6,993 nucleotides of DNA, taken from contig CAZGQY010000205.1 of assembly GCA_964528035.1 (NCBI GenBank), positions 1 through 6,993 of the forward strand, written 5' to 3'. The notes under the pieces were generated by a model. That model saw only the letters and a program-made list of their open reading frames with translations, had not been told where the DNA came from and made no database searches. A program made the translations under genes and the position numbers. Positions 1 through 5,978 of this stretch are shown one piece after another; the first letter of the stretch is position 1, and each line of letters begins with the position of its first letter. The DNA comes from CAZGQY01 sp964528035 (GTDB lineage Bacteria > Pseudomonadota > Gammaproteobacteria > Methylococcales > UBA1147).

Positions 1-47
1 GTGTACCAGCACGGATGGTGTGTGGAAATATCGATTCGGGGGAGTGT

Positions 48-66
48 CGGGGGCTTACTGCCCCCG
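48..66 (-). terminator. GC-rich hairpin downstream of the monooxygenase operon
   Basis: A perfect 7-bp stem (CGGGGGC at 48-54 and GCCCCCG at 60-66) encloses a 5-nt loop. It begins about 65 nt past the pmoC stop codon on the operon's strand. A stem this GC-rich could end or slow transcription, or protect the 3' end of the mRNA. No run of T follows it in the minus direction, so it is not a textbook intrinsic terminator. The rest of 1-131 shows no gene I can support. Confidence 0.35.
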
Positions 67-131
67 CATGTCCGCCTACAGCCACTTCACTTCCGCATTT
101 TGAAAGCACGGATTTGGAGTCAAGCTTGGAT

Positions 132-941
132 TTACTGTGCCGATTCCTGGTTAATTTGCATGATCAAATCACTCATACGCATGACTTGCTGCAACAGAAT
201 ACCGCCGACTCCAAGCGCGAACCACACACCAATTACAAAGGAATAATGCATTGGCGCAATAAATAATTCTTCTCTAAACCAGAAAGTATGACCCCATTCA
301 TTAAAACCCACGGCCATGAAAATCAGGAAAGGACCGGCGACCGCGAGTGTGAGCGGTACAGATATTTTTTCAGCGAAAAGCGGCAATTGGGTTCTCGCAT
401 ATAACCAGGCTGAGACACCCATAATCGTATAGAATGGGAAGCACAGATAGAATTCGATCACATGGTTTGCAGTGAATACATTATCCCTGATTGCAGCCTG
501 GTGCCAGGCATTGTCCTGTTCAGCGAAGTAGCTCCCGGCCCAATACACTGCAAAGGTGTAGATACTGATCCACATGGTCAGATTCAAATACCGGCGAATT
601 TCTTCCTGGGGCGTCAGACTCGCGAAATCACGCTCGCGGTGTTTCCAGAAATAGTTGCCAAGAGCCACAATCAAGACGAGCTGGAGTCCAACTTCGATGT
701 AAAACAGGTTCATCCAGTATTTATCGAACAGGGGGTCGGTTGAATCCAGACCGGCTGCCTCACCAAAGGTAAACTGATAGATCGACAGGCCGATATACAT
801 GACCAGAATCGCAGAAATAGTGGCGAGGTATTTGGGAATATCCTTCAAATACCATTTCAGGTCGTATTTCCGGTCTGAATGTAGCTCTAACTTTTTGTGA
901 ATTTCGGATGGAGTGATAACTTTACTGATTTCCGTTGCCAT
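132..941 (-). CDS. pmoC: Copper membrane monooxygenase subunit C (PmoC/AmoC family)
   Basis: Integral membrane subunit C of a particulate methane/ammonia/hydrocarbon monooxygenase, 269 aa, with about six hydrophobic segments. The CuC ligands of Methylococcus PmoC (Asp156, His160, His173) match Asp143, His147 and His160 here, with identical spacing (DNAWH, then TANH). The proposed CuD ligands (Asn227, His231, His245) match Asn214, His218 and His232 in the conserved stretch NEWGHTFWFREELFIAPMH. The ATG at 941 has an AGAGG ribosome binding site at 950-954, 8 nt away. It is the last gene of an A-B-C operon, 39 bp after pmoB. In canonical pMMO and AMO operons the C gene comes first. All catalytic-site ligands are kept, so I expect a functional subunit. 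The family call is certain from the motifs; the substrate is not. Confidence 0.96.
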   Translation of the reverse strand: MATEISKVITPSEIHKKLELHSDRKYDLKWYLKDIPKYLATISAILVMYIGLSIYQFTFGEAAGLDSTDPLFDKYWMNLFYIEVGLQLVLIVALGNYFWKHRERDFASLTPQEEIRRYLNLTMWISIYTFAVYWAGSYFAEQDNAWHQAAIRDNVFTANHVIEFYLCFPFYTIMGVSAWLYARTQLPLFAEKISVPLTLAVAGPFLIFMAVGFNEWGHTFWFREELFIAPMHYSFVIGVWFALGVGGILLQQVMRMSDLIMQINQESAQ

Positions 942-980
942 GGTAGTAACCTCTATAATTTGAATTAAAATAACGATCCA

Positions 981-2201
981 TTAGAAATTAGGTATTAGGG
1001 GTGCGGCGACACTGTTTTGGTACCTGTTCCCTGCATCATCATAGAAAAACAAGAGCGCTCCAAAACGGCTGTCGGTATCACGAATCACACTCGACAGGCG
1101 TTCTATATCCCAGGCGGCATCCTTCGCCACTACAGTCATTTCTACAGTTTCCCCTGCGGGTATGGGGGCATCCCGTTTTACATCCAGGCCTGTTTTCGCG
1201 AGGTATTCTTCAGGGTAATTCCCGATCTCCACATTGGCGTCCGGATCGATAAAACGTATCGATCCAGAGGAGAGTTCGCCAAGATGCACTGGACGAGGTC
1301 CATTATTGGTAACCAGAAGACTCAAAGTCATCGCACGGTTGCCAACATCGTATTCTGCACGCTGAACCTTGGTGGTTACCACATCCGGCGCTTTTTCCAG
1401 TGGAGCAATCCGTTCGATCGGCGTCTGCAATGGAATGGTTTCATCGTAGCTTGAAATCGCATTCACGTAACCCAACAGCACGATCAAGGGTACGCCGACT
1501 AACAAGCCCTTTGCCAGGTTGATATCGGTACTCGTAACCAGTTTATCCTCTTCACCGGCTTTCAGCATATTATAACGCGGGAGGAATAGGGGTCTTCTGA
1601 GCCACCAGATCAGCCAGAAGGTACCGACCACAATCCAGAACATATGCCAGCGAACACCGGTAGCCGTTCCGTAGGTCTCCATTTCGATGATATTGCCTTG
1701 TAGTGTTTTGATCTCGTTGCTAAAGTCGTCGGCATTTCCGGTGATCTCGACCCACTGACCGGGACCGGCAATATTGCCGGTATCCTTCACATTGAATGAA
1801 GGATGGACATGGTATTTCCCGGGGATTCGCCCTCTGAGTACGACTTTAAACTCGTAATCCCCACCAATTACCAGCGGCAGCGAATTTAAATGCGGCTCAC
1901 CGTTAATCGTTCTTTCCTGGCGCACAAAGACCGGACCTGGAGCAATCAGACCGAGGTAGGCGAGTTCAGGTTCGGGAATATTGTTTGGCCAGTCTTCGGC
2001 GACATGAAATTTTCCTTTAATCACCAACTCTTCGTTTACCGAAATATCGGATTTGGAAAAGGAAACATCGTACCACTGGATGGTTCGCATGCGGACAAAG
2101 GGTTCCAGTGACCGTTCGCCGTGCGCCCAGGATTCGGATATGGATAATGCGACAGCAAAAAAAGCTGCGCAGACCATCACCAATTGTTTGCTTGTTTTCA
2201 T
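981..2201 (-). CDS. pmoB: Copper membrane monooxygenase subunit B (PmoB/AmoB family)
   Basis: Subunit B, 406 aa, with two periplasmic cupredoxin-like domains joined by two membrane helices (about residues 185-203 and 229-249). Residues 1-26 form a signal peptide ending SESWA, so cleavage would leave His27 as the mature N-terminus. His27 equals His33 of Methylococcus PmoB, and with His131 and His133 (motif KYHVHP) it completes the CuB site. At the bis-His CuA position, His48 is replaced by Gln42 (RTIQWYD), while His66 (KGKFHV) matches His72. The frame stays open upstream to 2807, but that part is out-of-frame pmoA. The ATG at 2201 is chosen because it gives the signal peptide and has an AGGAG 8 nt upstream. 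It lies 11 bp after pmoA and 39 bp before pmoC. The length is close to the usual 410-420 aa. Confidence 0.96.
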   Translation of the reverse strand: MKTSKQLVMVCAAFFAVALSISESWAHGERSLEPFVRMRTIQWYDVSFSKSDISVNEELVIKGKFHVAEDWPNNIPEPELAYLGLIAPGPVFVRQERTINGEPHLNSLPLVIGGDYEFKVVLRGRIPGKYHVHPSFNVKDTGNIAGPGQWVEITGNADDFSNEIKTLQGNIIEMETYGTATGVRWHMFWIVVGTFWLIWWLRRPLFLPRYNMLKAGEEDKLVTSTDINLAKGLLVGVPLIVLLGYVNAISSYDETIPLQTPIERIAPLEKAPDVVTTKVQRAEYDVGNRAMTLSLLVTNNGPRPVHLGELSSGSIRFIDPDANVEIGNYPEEYLAKTGLDVKRDAPIPAGETVEMTVVAKDAAWDIERLSSVIRDTDSRFGALLFFYDDAGNRYQNSVAAPLIPNF

Positions 2202-2209
2202 ATCGGTTT

Positions 2210-2214
2210 CTCCT
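2210..2214 (-). promoter_or_regulatory. pmoB ribosome binding site overlapping the pmoA stop codon
   Basis: On the minus strand AGGAG lies 8 nt before the pmoB ATG, and its first bases belong to the pmoA TAG stop codon (plus positions 2213-2215). Ribosomes finishing pmoA would stop on this site, so translational coupling of A and B is likely. It also fixes the pmoB start at 2201. Confidence 0.8.
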
Positions 2215-2956
2215 ACACGTTCTTCACATAGCGTACGGTTGCGAAGGCTTTTCCGATATGCCAACTGGCCGCGTAGACAATAACACAGCAAAACATGGAA
2301 AAAAATGCCGATAGCGGCGTGGCTGTCTGCCCATAGGTTCGAAGGGTTCCGCGTTCGACGATACGCAGATATTCCGGCATGCCCGCCCGGGGGTATACAA
2401 AACCAAAATGGTCGGCAACCGTGCGCAACGAACCCTGCCATTCTATCGGTACATGGAAGGCAGCGAATATTGGCCAGTTCGACGGATAGAACAGCAGCGC
2501 AAACGCAGCGCCCCCAGCCATCGACGTGACCAAAACGCTGTTGCTCAACATCAATATGAGGTCGAGAACCAGTGCGCTGGGAATCATTGTCGCCGGAAGC
2601 ACAAAGTTTAGGGGATAATAGGTCCAAAGATGATAAGCGGTCGTTCGGGTAATCCACATCCCCAACATAAGGCCCACAACAGCCAGGGTAGCCCCCATCG
2701 GAAGCCGAAAATAGGTCCATAATACCGATTGAATGGCGGCAGGCCAGGCAATCATCATAACGGGTGTGACCAACGGCCACCATTGGCGGTCTTTCCAGTC
2801 GAGCCAAAAATCCCAGTCGCCGACGGTCAGCATGAAGTGCAGATGAACAGACCCAATGAATAAAAACCCGGCAAGAACCAGAACCAGATAATCGTAGGCC
2901 CGGGACATACGCGCGGTATCTTCGTCCATCTTGAATTGTATACTCGGTGTAGTCAT
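2213..2956 (-). CDS. pmoA: Copper membrane monooxygenase subunit A (PmoA/AmoA family)
   Basis: Integral membrane subunit A, 247 aa, first gene of the operon. The motif GDWDFW (46-51), followed by WKDRQWWPLVTP, is the signature targeted by universal pmoA/amoA primers. The C-terminal signatures PEYLRIVERGTLRTYG (194-209) and SAFFSMF are also present. His38, Met42, Asp47 and Asp49 match the same-numbered residues of Methylococcus PmoA. The near-invariant Glu100 of the GEW[IV]NRY motif is replaced: this protein reads GMWITRTT, with Met100. HVPIEWQG replaces the usual HVPVEYNG. Such differences suggest a divergent clade, perhaps hydrocarbon-oxidising (inference). The ATG at 2956 has AAGAGGA at 2964-2970, 7 nt away. 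An ammonia or methane role cannot be excluded from sequence alone. Confidence 0.96.
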   Translation of the reverse strand: MTTPSIQFKMDEDTARMSRAYDYLVLVLAGFLFIGSVHLHFMLTVGDWDFWLDWKDRQWWPLVTPVMMIAWPAAIQSVLWTYFRLPMGATLAVVGLMLGMWITRTTAYHLWTYYPLNFVLPATMIPSALVLDLILMLSNSVLVTSMAGGAAFALLFYPSNWPIFAAFHVPIEWQGSLRTVADHFGFVYPRAGMPEYLRIVERGTLRTYGQTATPLSAFFSMFCCVIVYAASWHIGKAFATVRYVKNV

Positions 2957-3222
2957 GAATTTTTCCTCTTTACACTAGAACCCTTTATCGTTCTTTATTT
3001 TAGATCCGCAAACTTATTTTAACCCAAAACATTGGCTGGTCTTGACTCGCGCCCGCTGGGGATGGAAAAATAAATCGTCGTGATGCGGTGTAATCGTTTT
3101 CAAATCTCACTTTAGCTTACTACATCCCGATTTGCTTTGTGAAATGTTTATAATTCATCTGGATATGCTTAAATTTGATATTCTAGGTCTCGAGTATCGA
3201 TCGCAAGGGTCTTGTGGATTTT
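2957..3222 (-). promoter_or_regulatory. Upstream region of the pmoABC operon
   Basis: This is 266 bp of AT-rich sequence before pmoA with no coding signal on either strand. A promoter must lie here or further upstream because pmoA is the first gene. The best minus-strand -10 candidate I see is TAAAAT (plus 3016-3021), five of six bases from consensus, but no good -35 hexamer sits 16-18 bp upstream. A regulated or non-sigma70 promoter is possible. No clear operator palindrome was found. Confidence 0.3.
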
Positions 3223-3360
3223 TTAACACCGGATTTGAGATAATGAATTTTTAGGATAGCCAGCGGTTTCAGTGCCATGACCAAACATAGGAACGTCGAT
3301 GGTAATATCCTGCCAACTTTTAGCTCCAACTTTATAATATTTGCTTGTTACCCATGTCCG
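3223..3360 (-). pseudogene. Coding relic, possibly the N-terminus of a second cupin gene
   Basis: Directly after the cupin stop codon and in the same minus-strand frame, 45 codons are open before a TAA at 3223-3225. The predicted peptide includes SKYYKVGAKSWQDITIDVP and MFGHGTE. It has a protein-like composition and resembles the start of a small soluble protein more than random sequence. No in-frame ATG or GTG begins it, and an overlapping ATG is out of frame and stops after seven codons. One reading is that it is the N-terminus of a related cupin gene left by a tandem duplication, since the intact-looking cupin upstream seems to lack such an N-terminus. I do not recognise the family with certainty. 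Confidence 0.25.
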
Positions 3361-3672
3361 TTACAAAGACCTACCCTCTGGATAAAAAACGAACACTGTA
3401 CAACCGGTTTTAGACTGAGGAATATGCGAAGAACCTTTCGGCATGTGTATAAAGATCCCGGCAGGATAATCACGTTCCCCATCGTTAAAAACACCGGAGG
3501 CAATGTAAACTTCTTCTGAACTCGAATCATGAATGTCGCCGCCTCCTTCCCAACATGAACCTGGATCGAATTCAACTACCATTGCCTTTAAGCCGCTTTT
3601 ATGATTACAGGCCCTTCTCACTCTCTTGTTTCTCACTTGCCCCTCATTCGTTCGTCTTTGGGATATTTCCAA
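3361..3672 (-). CDS. Small ChrR-like cupin protein, possibly truncated
   Basis: Encodes up to 103 aa, with a single cupin barrel at about residues 25-100. Cupin motif 1 is seen as a glycine-rich turn, His48 and Glu53/Glu54 (GGDIHDSSSEEVY). Motif 2 is G-x5-P-x-G-x2-H, from Gly72 to His83 (GIFIHMPKGSSH). The C-terminus (TVFVFYPEG) resembles the end of ChrR-type cupins, where His and Glu bind a metal. The natural substrate or partner is unknown. The start is doubtful: the frame opens only at 3681, its first usable codon is TTG at 3672, and internal GTG codons (for example 3636) lack a well-spaced ribosome binding site. The conserved part begins near residue 18, so up to a few dozen N-terminal residues may be missing. 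It is isolated in a gene-poor stretch. It could be an expressed small protein or a decaying remnant. Confidence 0.5.
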   Translation of the reverse strand: MEISQRRTNEGQVRNKRVRRACNHKSGLKAMVVEFDPGSCWEGGGDIHDSSSEEVYIASGVFNDGERDYPAGIFIHMPKGSSHIPQSKTGCTVFVFYPEGRSL

Positions 3673-3779
3673 TGGCTGTCTTTAACATCATGATTGACAG
3701 ACAATTGCTCTATTGGTACTTTCTTATTCTCGGACAGACTCCTATACTACGAAGAGATAAAAGCCAAACCACCCAAGGG

Positions 3780-3793
3780 ATTAATCGATTAAT
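3780..3793. repeat. 14-bp perfect palindrome
   Basis: ATTAATCGATTAAT is fully self-complementary and ends 18 nt before the ATG of the broken coiled-coil gene at 3812. Its position would suit an operator for a dimeric repressor, but AT-rich palindromes of this size also arise by chance. Confidence 0.25.
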
Positions 3794-3811
3794 TCAGCTT
3801 AGAAATATATC

Positions 3812-4045
3812 ATGACCGAAACTGGAAATTTAACGCTGGAAATATTAAAGAAGATTCAAAATAATATCGGCGATATTGATCACAAAGTGGAAGATGGATT
3901 CAGCAACATGAATTTTCAATTCACCGCACTCAATGAAAAATTAAGTGGTCAATTAATTTCCGAAATCGAATTTCGCGAATAACTTAACCAACTACAAACA
4001 CGTATACAACGTATCGAAAGACGATTGGAGTTATCTGAAAAGTAA
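3812..4045 (+). pseudogene. Small coiled-coil protein gene split by an in-frame stop
   Basis: From the ATG at 3812 the frame encodes 56 residues rich in Lys, Glu, Asn and Ile, ending at a TAA (3980-3982). The same frame then continues for 20 residues (LNQLQTRIQRIERRLELSEK) to a second TAA at 4043-4045. The two parts together read as one continuous 77-codon amphipathic helix with heptad-like spacing of hydrophobic residues. That resembles the short coiled-coil proteins often found beside toxin-like or other small genes. A single substitution (CAA or GAA to TAA) would explain the break. No strong ribosome binding site precedes the ATG. The 56-aa form might still be made. No partner gene is recognisable next to it. 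Confidence 0.45.
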
Positions 4046-4256
4046 CCGTATCAGGTTTTGATTTGAAAGTTCTGTATATTGTGTCAGCATCACGCAACAA
4101 GCACCCTCGTTTACCTTAGGTCTACATTTTCAGGATAGATCCGGTACTATTTTAGAGTTTTAGTTCCCGACTCGCGGACGCAAATATGGAGTGTGGTTAT
4201 CAAATAAAAAGAACATTTGTTTGTTTGTGTGCAATTATTCAGTGAGTAATTTACTG

Positions 4257-4359
4257 AGGGTGCAAGGCATTGATTATTTGGGCTTCTGCAACAAGGACGT
4301 TGCAGCAGAGCTTACACGGATGTATTCACGCGTCCCGAACAATCAATGCCTTGCACGCT
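4257..4359 (+). repeat. Structured palindromic element, copy 1
   Basis: A 103-bp element with 26-nt terminal arms (4257-4282 and 4334-4359) that pair along their length apart from two mismatches and one G-T wobble; 16 bp in a row are perfect (4260-4275 with 4341-4356). Between the arms lies an inner hairpin (CTGCAAC 4286-4292 with GTTGCAG 4299-4305). A second short stem-loop follows (GGATG and CGTCC around TATTCACG). It is about 87% identical to copy 2 at 5824-5925, in the same orientation. Weak similarity continues about 17 nt beyond the right arm. It ends 76 nt before the glycosyltransferase ATG. It could be a miniature mobile element, a REP-like repeat or a leader RNA. No transposase and no clear target duplication are visible. 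Confidence 0.85.
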
Positions 4360-4435
4360 GACTACGAAAATCGCTGAGTAAATACGTTTGTGTTACATAG
4401 CGAAAAGCCCTGAATTAATAAAATTTGATCCCTCC

Positions 4436-5569
4436 ATGCGTATTCTGCTGCTTTCGGCTTATGACGCTGACAGTCATCGATACTGGCACGACGGTCTGAC
4501 CCGAACTCTGACTCGATTCGACTGGACACGCCTTTGCCTCCCGCCACGTTATTTCAGTTGGCGAATACGTGGCAACCCATTGAGTTGGATCTTTGAACAA
4601 CAGCACACATTATCCCACTCCTATGACCTGCTGGTAGCCACCTCCATGGTCGATGTCGCCACCCTTAAAGGACTGGTACCCTCACTGGCCCACACACCCA
4701 CCCTGGTCTATTTTCATGAAAACCAATTCGCCTACCCACCAAGCCCAGAGCAATTTAAAACCATCGAAGCACAAATGGTCACGCTGTACAGCGCATTGGC
4801 CGCAGATCTGATTTTATTCAATTCGCTATATAACCGTGACAGTTTTCTCATCGGTGTGGACAAACTGCTGGCCAAAATGCCCGACCATTGCCCCAGGAGC
4901 CTCGGCAAACAACTCAAACAAAAATCCGAAATTTTGTGCGTTCCACTGGAAGATTCTCTATTCGAATCCGCACCTGTCAGACAATCATCAGAAACACTCA
5001 CCTTAGTCTGGAACCACCGCTGGGAATACGACAAAGCGCCTGAGCGACTGTACAAAGCTTTATGCCTGTTCAAAAATACAGGCATTCCGTTCAAACTGCA
5101 TATCCTCGGCAAACGCTTTCGAAAATGTCCTTCAGTTTTTGAGCAAATTCAAAATGAATTTTGCCAACATATAGGGCATTTCGGAATGATCGAATCCAGA
5201 AGCGCTTATCTTGAAACACTGCGGTCATCACATATTGTCATTTCCACCGCATTGCACGAATTCCAGGGCCTGTCGATACTCGAAGCTGTGGCCTGTGGTT
5301 GCATACCCGTAGTACCGGATCGCTTATCTTATGCCGAATTTATTCCCGGGGAGTTTCTTTATCCTTCCTGGATTGAAGACGAAGACAAGGAAGCCGAAGC
5401 ACTCGCTTCACAGCTGATCCAGCCTGCTGCCGATCATGCCCAAAACGCATTGCCGCTAGCTCCTTGTATTGACGAATTTTCGTGGAAACGATTAGCCCAT
5501 CGTTATGAAACCATACTGGAAAATATCCGGTGCGAATGCACTGCGGACCCAAACAAACCGGAATCATGA
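4436..5569 (+). CDS. tRNA-queuosine mannosyltransferase-like glycosyltransferase (DUF3524/GTDC1 type)
   Basis: A cytosolic GT-B glycosyltransferase of 377 aa. The N-terminal domain begins MRILLLSAYDADSHRYW and carries GNPLSW (46-51) and YFHENQFAYP (92-101), the hallmarks of the DUF3524/GTDC1 family. The C-terminal domain has WNHRWEYDKAPE (192-203) and a GT4-type nucleotide-sugar motif, HEFQGLSILEA (274-284), followed by CGCIPVVPDRLSYAEFIP. The animal member, GTDC1/QTMAN, transfers mannose to queuosine-34 of tRNA-Asp. The same reaction is inferred, not shown, for bacterial homologues. An in-frame TTG at 4388 would add 16 residues, but the family starts at the MRILLL strand, so the ATG at 4436 is preferred even though its ribosome binding site is weak. 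It stands alone, with a structured repeat on each side. Confidence 0.88.
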   Translation: MRILLLSAYDADSHRYWHDGLTRTLTRFDWTRLCLPPRYFSWRIRGNPLSWIFEQQHTLSHSYDLLVATSMVDVATLKGLVPSLAHTPTLVYFHENQFAYPPSPEQFKTIEAQMVTLYSALAADLILFNSLYNRDSFLIGVDKLLAKMPDHCPRSLGKQLKQKSEILCVPLEDSLFESAPVRQSSETLTLVWNHRWEYDKAPERLYKALCLFKNTGIPFKLHILGKRFRKCPSVFEQIQNEFCQHIGHFGMIESRSAYLETLRSSHIVISTALHEFQGLSILEAVACGCIPVVPDRLSYAEFIPGEFLYPSWIEDEDKEAEALASQLIQPAADHAQNALPLAPCIDEFSWKRLAHRYETILENIRCECTADPNKPES

Positions 5570-5816
5570 TCTGTTATAGGATTTATTGAACAAGCCTGTT
5601 GAAAAAACAATATTGAGGCGACAACAAAAAGCAGTAAGAACATCTGAAATCTAAAGACATTGTGAATGTCCCGAGATAAACTGACTGCCATGAGGTGGAT
5701 TTGCTAGCGTTGATATTGGGTTTCGTTCCTCAACACCAACCTCTTTGTTTAGCGGGTTTTTAACTAAATTTCCATGAATTCAGCAATTCTGGTTTTAGGA
5801 AACTACCCACTATATC

Positions 5817-5822
5817 TATAAA
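5817..5822 (+). promoter_or_regulatory. Candidate -10 box of the symporter gene
   Basis: TATAAA matches five of six bases of the sigma70 -10 consensus and lies directly before repeat copy 2. The -35 candidate 17 bp upstream (TTTAGG) is poor. If it is used, transcription would begin near 5829 and the whole element would be transcribed into the symporter leader. The surrounding intergenic stretch 5570-5816 shows no gene or terminator I can support. Confidence 0.25.
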
Positions 5823-5823
5823 A

Positions 5824-5925
5824 AGGGTGCAAGCCATTGCTTGTTCAGGCTTCTGCAACAGGGATGTTGCAGCAGAGCTACAGGGATGTATTCACGCGTC
5901 CTGAACAAGCAATGGCTTGCACCCT
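5824..5925 (+). repeat. Structured palindromic element, copy 2
   Basis: A 102-bp element with perfect 26-bp inverted arms (5824-5849 and 5900-5925). The core is the same as in copy 1 at 4257: an inner CTGCAAC/GTTGCAG hairpin, then a short GGATG/CGTCC stem-loop. The 10-mer ACAGGGATGT occurs twice within it, at 5858 and 5880. The element ends 53 nt before the symporter ATG. Read on the minus strand, the long stem is followed by five T residues, so it could also stop transcription coming from the right. This copy pairs better than copy 1 and may be the younger or less damaged one. Confidence 0.88.
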
Positions 5926-5978
5926 GACCACCGAATCGCCAAATTCCAGACCACACAAAAATCAACGGAGAACAAACA

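Noticed and set aside
462..743. Plus-strand frame inside pmoC, with similar frames inside pmoB and pmoA
   Set aside because: Antisense shadows of the monooxygenase genes with no family features.
2202..2807. Extension of the pmoB frame by 202 codons upstream
   Set aside because: It overlaps pmoA out of frame, has a Cys/Arg-rich composition and would bury the clear PmoB signal peptide; the start at 2201 has a good ribosome binding site.
132..2956. Calling the operon a proven methane or ammonia monooxygenase
   Set aside because: The gene order and PmoA/PmoB substitutions differ from the canonical enzymes, and no accompanying methanol or hydroxylamine pathway genes are in the window.
3694..3722. 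Perfect TTGACA followed 17 bp later by TACTTT as a promoter for the gene at 3812
   Set aside because: The -10 matches only three of six bases, and the downstream gene is broken.
3694..3792. Plus-strand 32-codon stretch with protein-like composition ending KAKPPKGLID, starting at TTG
   Set aside because: Too short, no ribosome binding site and no family recognised; it may be another relic but cannot be supported.
3555..3815. Plus-strand 86-aa frame
   Set aside because: Mostly antisense to the cupin frame, and its hydrophobic composition follows from that.
4388..4435. TTG start 16 codons upstream of the glycosyltransferase
   Set aside because: The family begins at the MRILLL beta strand; the extra residues are not family-like.
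5503..5691. Minus-strand 62-aa frame with a hydrophobic stretch followed by Cys, like a small lipoprotein
   Set aside because: No ribosome binding site, poor lipobox (QQAC), and its 3' end is antisense to the glycosyltransferase gene.
4257..5925. The two repeats as ends of a composite transposon
   Set aside because: No transposase and no clear target-site duplications are visible; only a hypothesis of recombination between the repeats is kept.
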